5,588 nucleotides of DNA from Desulfovibrio sp. (lineage in GTDB: Bacteria; Desulfobacterota; Desulfovibrionia; Desulfovibrionales; Desulfovibrionaceae), in contig JAITDR010000067.1 in assembly GCA_031282465.1 (NCBI GenBank), forward strand, positions 1 to 5,588. Direction: 5' to 3'. The notes under the pieces are model-generated. The model did not search any database, was not told the origin of the DNA, and saw only the letters and a list, made by a program, of their open reading frames with translations. The stretch's first letter is position 1. Each line of letters opens with the position of its first letter. Below, in pieces: positions 1 to 4,820 of this stretch. Position numbers and translations under genes: made by a program.

Positions 1-929
1 TGTCGGGTGTTCTGAACAGCCTGAACAGTTTTTACTCCCATACCGCCAAAGCGCTGGCAATGCCTTCCCCGGCCGAGATGCCTGCGGTTCTGGCCCGCAA
101 TATCAAAGCCTACTTTGAGCTCCTGTTCCTCGACTGGAGTCCGAGTTGCTTCGGCTGGCTGCAGGCATCGTGTTTCGCGCTTTTTGCCGTCCTGACGCTC
201 ATGCGCTGGAATCGCAACCGGCTCAAGGCCGGACAGCGGGAAAAGGGGAGAAGTGCCTTTGCGCCGTTGCAGCGTCTTGCGGCGGTGTTGTTGCTGACGG
301 CCTTCCTGCCTCTGAGTATTTTCGGCCTGCAGGTCTTCATGCAGACTCCGCTCTGGTGGCCGCGCTATTTTCAAAGTTTCGGCTTTCTGCCCGCCCTGTG
401 CCTGCTCGGCATCCGCCGGATATTGAAAAAAGACTTATGCGGCAAGGCCGTCACGGCGCTTTCCGGGCTGATGACCGTGCAACTCGTGCTTTTTGCCCAT
501 GTACACGGCAATCTTCTGGCCGGACAACACGAATGGGAACTGCTGCATGTTGCCCCTTTGTATACCGACCTGCGCAAGCTGATTCAGGACGGCGACTGCA
601 GAAGAATCATCTACAAGGGGAGCATCGGACACACGCCGCTTATGCGTATTCCCGCCTCGAAATTCCCGATTTTGCGCAGGCTGGTGCATGTTTACTCGAG
701 TGATGAACTGAACGGCTATTGGAGCAGCAAGCAGTTGAGGATTTACGGCATCACGGCGGACCGAGCCGACGGAGATCCTCCCGTTTCAACCCTGAGAACG
801 GTCCGGACCGACAACGCCGCGTACACGATTGGGATAAGCCCGGACGGGACGGCCGTCGTGACCTTTTTCCCTGTGGAAGAACTCCCGGCCCTACCCGAAA
901 TCTTTCGCGCCGATCCGGAGCGACGCTGA
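1..929 (+). CDS. GtrII-like membrane glucosyltransferase, C-terminal part (5' partial)
   Basis: The reading frame is open to the left edge (first full codon at 3), so the Met at 60 is probably internal and the true start lies outside the window. About 308 residues are visible. Counting from the Met at 60, hydrophobic segments lie near residues 31-48, 71-92, 105-117 and 119-136. A soluble tail of about 150 residues follows, with an aromatic PLWWPRYFQSFGFLP stretch near 97-111 before the last membrane segments. This layout of many membrane helices, an aromatic/Arg-Tyr loop, then a short soluble C-terminus resembles the GtrII glucosyltransferase family, which adds sugars from bactoprenol-phosphate donors to O-antigen or similar glycans in the periplasm. 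The family call is by resemblance only; another polytopic GT-C enzyme or an uncharacterised membrane protein is possible. The stop is TGA at 927-929. The next gene starts 37 bases later on the same strand, consistent with one operon. Confidence 0.55.
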   Translation, partial: SGVLNSLNSFYSHTAKALAMPSPAEMPAVLARNIKAYFELLFLDWSPSCFGWLQASCFALFAVLTLMRWNRNRLKAGQREKGRSAFAPLQRLAAVLLLTAFLPLSIFGLQVFMQTPLWWPRYFQSFGFLPALCLLGIRRILKKDLCGKAVTALSGLMTVQLVLFAHVHGNLLAGQHEWELLHVAPLYTDLRKLIQDGDCRRIIYKGSIGHTPLMRIPASKFPILRRLVHVYSSDELNGYWSSKQLRIYGITADRADGDPPVSTLRTVRTDNAAYTIGISPDGTAVVTFFPVEELPALPEIFRADPERR

Positions 930-950
930 AAACCTGCGCGCGCCGGAACC

Positions 951-956
951 GGAGGA
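951..956 (+). promoter_or_regulatory. Ribosome binding site of the GT-C glycosyltransferase gene
   Basis: GGAGGA lies 10 bases before the ATG at 967, a good Shine-Dalgarno match at slightly long spacing. It supports that ATG as the start. No promoter-like sequence is evident in the 37-base gap, so co-transcription with the upstream gene is likely. Confidence 0.7.
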
Positions 957-966
957 ACATTCAGCA

Positions 967-2373
967 ATGACAAGCAAAACGCAGCTTGCCGTTATCGCCG
1001 TTCTCCTGTTGTGCACGGCCTGTTTCAACGTGTTCTACAGGCTGAACGACGGGATTGTCGCCAGTTGGGACGAGGCGCGGCACGGCGTAAGCGCTCTGGA
1101 GATGATTGAAAGCGGCAGTTATCTGGTCAACACCTATGAGTACAAACCGGATTATTTCAACGCCAAGCCGGTCTTATCCTTTTACCCTGTTGTCGCCGGC
1201 TTCAAACTGTTTGGGAAGACCCTGCTCGGCCTGCGTTTTTTTTCCGCTGTTGCCTTTCTGCTGACCGCCTCGGCCGTTGCGTTGTTTGCCCTGCGTTACC
1301 GAGGGCCGGCTTTCAGTTTGCTTGCCGTCGGCATTTTTATCACCTCTATACGTCTGATCACCCGGCACGGGGCCAGGACGGGCGATGCCGACGCCGTTTT
1401 CGTCATGCTGTATGCCCTGTCCCTGTTCAGCGTTCTGGAGCCGGGCAGTGGATTCCGCAGATACTTCTTTGCAGCCTTCATCGCCGGCCTTGCCTTTCTC
1501 AGCAAGAGTTTCCATGCCGCCCATCTCGGAGTGAGCCTTGTCCTGCTCTTTTTGACGGACCACGGCGTGAATGCGCGGTCCTTCGGGCGCGGCGCGGCCT
1601 GCCTGGGGTTCGCCGCCCTTCCTGTCGGCCTGTGGGTTTACCTGCGCATGGGGTACGACGGCACGGTTTTTTTTGAACAGATGCTGTTCAACGATGTCGT
1701 GCGGCGCGTATCCACAGTTATGGAAGGACACAACGGGGGGGTATATTATTATTTTATCAAGATTCTGCAGAATTTTCCGGTCTGGCTCGGCGGACTGGTT
1801 CTGGTGATCGGCGTGTTCCTGTGTTGCGCGCGTCCGTTCGGCATAAAGGATCTGCCCGAAATGTTCCGAGTGAGCGGCGCGGTGTCGCGCAGGTTGCTGC
1901 TGGTCACGGCCGTGCCTTTCGTCATACTCACATGCAGTACCTCCAAGCTGGACTGGTACCTGTATCCGGCCTTTCCGTTTCTTTCCATACTGCTGGCTGA
2001 AGCGGGTATGTGCTTTGCCGCGCGGATACTGCGTGTTCGCCCTGCCGCCCTGCCTTTGCTTTTGATCCTGCCCGTACTCTGTTTTACGGCCCAGGAAGTC
2101 GTGACATTCCGCAACATCGTGTCCATGGCCGAAGAGCGCGACAGGTCGCAGGAGATCATTCGGGAAGCGGCGCAACGCAACCCTGCAACGCCCGTTTACT
2201 TTTTTGTGGAAACAAAAAAAAACGGTTGGCGTCAGGCCTTGGTCATGGCCTCAAAAATGTACGCGCGGAAGATGTATTTGCTGCCGGGGGGCAAAAAGGC
2301 CCACGATGCTTTTTCCGGAGGGGAAAAGGTGCTGATTTACGACAGGATGCAGCCTCCTTCGCTCGGCACATGA
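967..2373 (+). CDS. ArnT/PMT-like GT-C glycosyltransferase (GT39/GT83 type)
   Basis: This is a complete 468-residue polytopic inner-membrane protein. The first membrane helix (about residues 7-25) is followed by a periplasmic loop with SWDEARHG (33-40); the Asp35-Glu36 pair is where PMT/ArnT enzymes keep their catalytic acid. Other family-typical stretches are HGARTGDADA (134-143), FLSKSFHAA (178-186) and TSKLDWYLYPAFP (325-337), the last resembling the K-x-YxxP-type segment of the family. About ten further hydrophobic helices run to residue 373, and a soluble tail of about 90 residues closes the protein. Known relatives transfer a sugar from a polyprenyl-phosphate donor to lipid A, glycan or protein in the periplasm; the acceptor here cannot be read from sequence. 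It follows a GtrII-like gene, suggesting a surface-glycan decoration operon. The gene has unusually long homopolymers (T8 at 1236 and 1667, G7 at 1735, A9 at 2214) but the frame is intact. Family call is secure; substrate is unknown. Confidence 0.87.
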   Translation: MTSKTQLAVIAVLLLCTACFNVFYRLNDGIVASWDEARHGVSALEMIESGSYLVNTYEYKPDYFNAKPVLSFYPVVAGFKLFGKTLLGLRFFSAVAFLLTASAVALFALRYRGPAFSLLAVGIFITSIRLITRHGARTGDADAVFVMLYALSLFSVLEPGSGFRRYFFAAFIAGLAFLSKSFHAAHLGVSLVLLFLTDHGVNARSFGRGAACLGFAALPVGLWVYLRMGYDGTVFFEQMLFNDVVRRVSTVMEGHNGGVYYYFIKILQNFPVWLGGLVLVIGVFLCCARPFGIKDLPEMFRVSGAVSRRLLLVTAVPFVILTCSTSKLDWYLYPAFPFLSILLAEAGMCFAARILRVRPAALPLLLILPVLCFTAQEVVTFRNIVSMAEERDRSQEIIREAAQRNPATPVYFFVETKKNGWRQALVMASKMYARKMYLLPGGKKAHDAFSGGEKVLIYDRMQPPSLGT

Positions 2374-2457
2374 CAGGCGTGCAATGGCCCTGAATATGCC
2401 GGTCGAGGCCGCGAATTTTGTTTTGCCGTACAGGGAGACGTGAGAAAACTCCGACTT
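2374..2457. other. Convergent intergenic gap, no clear terminator
   Basis: This 84-base gap separates the stops of the plus-strand glycosyltransferase gene and the minus-strand mreB. The only terminator-like arrangement is a pair of GGCC tetramers (2387-2390 and 2407-2410) followed on the plus strand by a T-rich stretch at 2414-2424. The stem is only 4 bp with a 16-base loop, too weak to call. I see nothing comparable on the mreB side. Confidence 0.5.
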
Positions 2458-3480
2458 TCAGTTGATATACACGCCGCCGTAGAATCGCTGGTCTTCCAGT
2501 GTCTTGCCGGTGCCGCGCACAACAGTGGTCAGGGGATCGGAATCAATGAGGATATTCAGTCCCGTGCTTTTGTGGATCAGTGTATCCAGCCCCTTGAGCA
2601 AGGCACCTCCGCCGGCAAGCAGGATGCCGTTGTCCGCGATGTCCGCCGCCAGTTCCGGCGGAGTCTTTTCCAACGCCTTGTGCACGGCCAGCAGTATGGC
2701 CCGCACAGGGTCGGTCAGGGCCTCGCGCACATGACCGTCCGTTACCCGCACGGAACGCGGCGTGCCGGAAACCATGTCTTTGCCGGATACTTCCACCACC
2801 AGTTGCTCCGGCAACGGGAACGCCGACCCGACGGCCAGCTTGATGCGCTCGGACATATTCTCGCCGATGAACAACTGGAATTCATTCTGAAAATACCGCT
2901 GCACGGCCGTATTCATGGCATCGCCGGCCACGCGGACCGACTCCGCATAGGCAATGGCTGAAAGCGAAATGACGGCGACTTCCGTCGTGCCGCCGCCTAT
3001 GTCCACTACCATGTTGCCCAGAGGCATGTGGAACGGCAATCCCGCACCGATGGCCGCGGCCATAGGTTCCTCGACCAAGCGCACATTGTTGGCGCCTGCC
3101 TGTTGCGCGGATTCCACCACCGCCCGCTTTTCCACCTGGGTGATGCCCGTCGGCACACAAATAACAATATTCGGCCGCGCCAGACTGAAACCGGCTATCA
3201 CCTTTTTGATGAAAAAGGCGATCATCTGCCGCGTGACCTCAAAATCCGCGATGACGCCGTCGCGCATGGGCCGTATGGCCTTGATGCTTTTGGGCGTGCG
3301 GCCGAGAAATTCCTTGGCTTCCCTGCCGACGGCCAGCACATGCCCGCGTTCCGCATCCAGAGCCACGACGGACGGCTCGTTCAGCACTATGCCGTTCTGC
3401 CTGGTGTAGAGCAACGTATTGGCGGTGCCGAGATCCATCGCCAAGTCTTTGCTGAACATGTTGAAAAGTTTACGGAACAT
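2458..3480 (-). CDS. mreB: Rod shape-determining protein MreB
   Basis: MreB is the bacterial actin homologue. It polymerises on the inner face of the cytoplasmic membrane and positions the elongasome (MreC, MreD, RodZ, RodA, PBP2) for sidewall peptidoglycan synthesis. The 340-residue product is full length (E. coli MreB is 347). The actin-fold ATP site is complete: phosphate-1 loop DLGTANT (16-22), the VEEPMAAAIGAGLP segment (136-149) with the conserved Glu pair, phosphate-2 loop DIGGGTTEVAVIS (160-172), and adenosine loop GILLAGGGALLKGLD (285-299). GENMSERIK (207-215) matches the conserved GEATAERIK region. The N-terminus MFRKLFNMFSKDL fits the amphipathic membrane-binding helix of Gram-negative MreB, which supports the ATG at 3478-3480, although no strong Shine-Dalgarno precedes it. 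Upstream on the same strand are a GAF-domain gene and ftsX. Downstream it meets a convergent glycosyltransferase gene, so mreC and mreD do not follow directly. Confidence 0.98.
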   Translation of the reverse strand: MFRKLFNMFSKDLAMDLGTANTLLYTRQNGIVLNEPSVVALDAERGHVLAVGREAKEFLGRTPKSIKAIRPMRDGVIADFEVTRQMIAFFIKKVIAGFSLARPNIVICVPTGITQVEKRAVVESAQQAGANNVRLVEEPMAAAIGAGLPFHMPLGNMVVDIGGGTTEVAVISLSAIAYAESVRVAGDAMNTAVQRYFQNEFQLFIGENMSERIKLAVGSAFPLPEQLVVEVSGKDMVSGTPRSVRVTDGHVREALTDPVRAILLAVHKALEKTPPELAADIADNGILLAGGGALLKGLDTLIHKSTGLNILIDSDPLTTVVRGTGKTLEDQRFYGGVYIN

Positions 3481-3500
3481 GCTGTAGTGCGCTCACTGTT

Positions 3501-3548
3501 GTCGGGTTCCGCGGTCATCGGGCTCCGCGGTTGCCGGGTTCCGCAAGT
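3501..3548. repeat. Three tandem 16-base repeats in the mreB leader
   Basis: Three adjacent 16-base units occupy 3501-3516, 3517-3532 and 3533-3548; the first reads GTCGGGTTCCGCGGTC on the plus strand. By eye, unit 2 matches unit 1 at 13 of 16 positions and unit 3 matches unit 1 at 11 of 16. Units 1 and 2 carry the palindrome CCGCGG (3509-3514 and 3525-3530), and the two copies could pair into a 6-bp stem with a 10-base loop. The array begins 20 bases upstream of the mreB ATG, inside the probable 5' untranslated region. Function unknown: it could be leader structure, a protein site or a chance duplication. Confidence 0.75.
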
Positions 3549-3571
3549 TCGTGCGCTCTGCGTGATTGCGC

Positions 3572-3600
3572 ATACTATACGCAGGCAACCGTATCTGCAA
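3572..3600 (-). promoter_or_regulatory. Possible sigma70-type promoter for mreB
   Basis: On the minus strand, TTGCAG (3595-3600) and TAGTAT (3572-3577) are separated by 17 bases. An overlapping TATAGT (3574-3579) is a better -10 but leaves only 15 bases of spacer. A transcript would start near 3565 and have a leader of about 85 bases that includes the tandem repeats. Inverted arms CTGCGT (3558-3563) and ACGCAG (3579-3584) flank the -10 region and could be an operator, though arms this short also occur by chance. The -35 match is weak (3 of 6). Confidence 0.35.
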
Positions 3601-3602
3601 GG

Positions 3603-3631
3603 AAAAAGCGCATGCGCGGCTCATTGCCGCG
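3603..3631 (-). terminator. Weak terminator-like hairpin at the end of the GAF gene
   Basis: On the minus strand a perfect 6-bp stem (CGCGGC 3626-3631 with GCCGCG 3615-3620) encloses a 5-base loop that contains most of the TGA stop codon. After 7 more bases comes a run of five T (3603-3607). The self-complementary GCGCATGCGC (3608-3617) lies directly before the T run. The stem is short and the T run is short and displaced, so termination may be partial. Confidence 0.3.
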
Positions 3632-4685
3632 GCGTGTCGCCTCCGGCGTCGGGTAAAGCGCTTTCCGCCTCTCGGTGCAGGTCGCGCAGGCGGCTTTTGA
3701 CGAACAAGTTCTCCAGAAAAAGCGCCATGTGGTCGGCCGCCATACGTATGAACTCCTGCATGGCTTCGCCGACGCGCAACGGCGTCTCATGGGCCAGGCA
3801 CAGAACCCCGCGGGTTCTCCTCTGAATGACCAGCGGCTGGGCCGAGACGGTCCGGAACTGCGGCAGCCCGGCCTCCCGGCTCAGGAGCGGCGTTTCGGAC
3901 AATCCCTCCGCTCCGCTGCCGTCCAAAGGTGTGCCGTTGCGGAACACCCAGCCCACAACCCCGCTGCTCATAGGGAAACGCGGGGATTGTCCGCCCTGCC
4001 GCAAAAGCCGGTCGCTGTTTTCGCCTTCGATGCCGTAGCTTTTCCCGTCCGGGCCGCGCGTACAGAGCAGCGCATAGGAAAATCCCGTCAAGCCGGACAT
4101 GAGTTCCAGGTAGCGGCGCAAAAATTCCGCCCAGCGGGAATGGCGTTTGCGCAAATCATACACGGCGCGCAAGCCGGCGTAACAGCGCAGGATCTGCCTG
4201 TTCTCCACACTGTCGTCGATAGTTTTGCCCAGCCGGGCGACGAGGTCGGCAAAGAGATGCAGCATTTTCTGGTCCTGCTCGGAAAAGGAATACTGGCGCT
4301 TGCTGTCCACGCACAGCGCTCCTTCCGTATCCGGCAAGGCGCAGCCCATAAAGGCCTTGATATGCTGCTCTTCGTGCCCGGCGTAATACCCGAGACGGTT
4401 TTTGCGGCGGTCGAAATTGGCGACCAGAAGCGGTTCACGGTGGCGCAGTATCCAGCCCGCCAGCCCCATGCCTTCGCGGATCTCTGCGGAAAAATCCAGG
4501 CTGTTGCCCAAGCTGAAGCCGGACGCTGCGTAATACAGGCGGCCCCCGTCCGCGTCGGCCTCACCCGCCGGCAGGAACAGGACGGCCGAATAGGCGTTCA
4601 GCACACTGCACAGTATGCCCAAAAGGCGGTCGTAACAGGCAAGCGCACCCGCCGCCCCGGCTTCGTCCCTGAATTCTTCCGGCAC
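3621..4685 (-). CDS. Tandem GAF-domain protein between ftsX and mreB
   Basis: With the GTG start at 4685 the product has 354 residues. Two GAF-like domains fill it. The first (about 15-155) has GMGLAGWILRHREPLL (72-87) and MGCALPDTEGALCVDS (113-128). The second (about 180-325) has SSGVVGWVFRNGTPL (240-254) and SAQPLVIQRRTRGVLCL (281-297). A linker near 155-180 and a C-terminal helix (about 305-340) look able to support dimer packing. There is no signal peptide, membrane segment, histidine kinase, GGDEF, HD or DNA-binding domain. GAF domains bind small ligands or act as dimerisation modules, but the ligand here is unknown. The frame stays open up to a GTG at 4784 (387 residues), directly bounded by the ftsX stop. 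I prefer 4685 because the extra 33 residues overlap a promoter-like sequence and inverted repeats, and GGGGG sits 7 bases before 4685. The location suggests a link to division or elongation, an inference from position alone. Confidence 0.85.
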   Translation of the reverse strand: MPEEFRDEAGAAGALACYDRLLGILCSVLNAYSAVLFLPAGEADADGGRLYYAASGFSLGNSLDFSAEIREGMGLAGWILRHREPLLVANFDRRKNRLGYYAGHEEQHIKAFMGCALPDTEGALCVDSKRQYSFSEQDQKMLHLFADLVARLGKTIDDSVENRQILRCYAGLRAVYDLRKRHSRWAEFLRRYLELMSGLTGFSYALLCTRGPDGKSYGIEGENSDRLLRQGGQSPRFPMSSGVVGWVFRNGTPLDGSGAEGLSETPLLSREAGLPQFRTVSAQPLVIQRRTRGVLCLAHETPLRVGEAMQEFIRMAADHMALFLENLFVKSRLRDLHREAESALPDAGGDTPRQ

Positions 4686-4692
4686 CGTCTTG

Positions 4693-4697
4693 CCCCC
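4693..4697 (-). promoter_or_regulatory. Candidate ribosome binding site for the GAF gene
   Basis: GGGGG on the minus strand lies 7 bases before the GTG at 4685 and can pair with the CCUCC end of 16S rRNA through one G-U wobble. No Shine-Dalgarno-like sequence precedes the alternative GTG at 4784. This spacing is one reason to prefer the shorter protein. Confidence 0.45.
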
Positions 4698-4720
4698 ATA
4701 CGCGGTAACGACGCAAAATG

Positions 4721-4749
4721 ACAATACTGTGTTGCGATATTCTTGTCTA
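4721..4749 (-). promoter_or_regulatory. Sigma70-like promoter upstream of the GAF gene
   Basis: On the minus strand TAGACA (4744-4749, 5 of 6 to TTGACA) and TATTGT (4721-4726, 4 of 6 to TATAAT) are exactly 17 bases apart, within a locally AT-rich patch in otherwise GC-rich DNA. Transcription would begin near 4714 and leave a leader of about 28 bases before the GTG at 4685. If real, the GAF gene can be expressed independently of ftsX. Confidence 0.5.
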
Positions 4750-4750
4750 C

Positions 4751-4818
4751 CACAGGCATGCAGCCTGCGCGTCGCTGTAAGCACGCACGGCGCAGGCGGG
4801 CCGCCCGCGCGGCGCGGG
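4751..4818 (-). repeat. Overlapping inverted repeats between ftsX and the GAF gene
   Basis: Four inverted repeats overlap in order after the ftsX stop. A: CCCGCG (4804-4809) with CGCGGG (4813-4818), 3-base loop. B: GCGGG (4796-4800) with CCCGC (4804-4808), 3-base loop. C: GCCTGCGC (4763-4770) with GCGCAGGC (4790-4797), perfect 8 bp, 19-base loop. D: CACAGGC (4751-4757) with GCCTGCG (4763-4769), 7 bp with one G-U on the minus-strand RNA, 5-base loop. A excludes B, B clashes with C, and C excludes D. None is followed by a T run, so this is not a standard intrinsic terminator. It may be an mRNA 3' end, a switchable leader, or a palindromic intergenic repeat. Confidence 0.6.
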
Positions 4819-4820
4819 TA

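Noticed and set aside
60..62. ATG as the true start of the first gene
   Set aside because: The frame stays open to the left edge, no ribosome site precedes this ATG, and the visible protein lacks the N-terminal half expected of the family.
146..703. Overlapping plus-strand frame of 185 codons inside the first gene
   Set aside because: It is Cys/Arg/Ala-rich and lacks a family pattern, while the other frame encodes clear membrane helices and continues past the left edge.
1174..2175. Minus-strand open frame of 333 codons opposite the GT-C gene
   Set aside because: It is Gln/Arg/Gly-rich with no domain-like pattern and lies fully inside a convincing membrane glycosyltransferase gene.
2387..2424. 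GGCC repeats followed by a T-rich stretch as a terminator
   Set aside because: The stem would be only 4 bp with a 16-base loop, and the T stretch is interrupted and displaced. This is not enough to call.
3501..3548. Tandem repeats as a CRISPR array
   Set aside because: The units are directly adjacent with no spacers, only 16 bases long and imperfect, and no cas gene is nearby.
2440..3825. Plus-strand open frames of 173 and 265 codons opposite mreB
   Set aside because: They are shadows of mreB, whose ATP-binding motifs are intact on the other strand. The translations have no recognisable motifs.
3675..4721. Plus-strand open frame of 348 codons opposite the GAF gene
   Set aside because: It is antisense to a well-supported two-GAF protein, its translation is low in complexity and matches no family I know, and long shadow frames are expected in GC-rich DNA.
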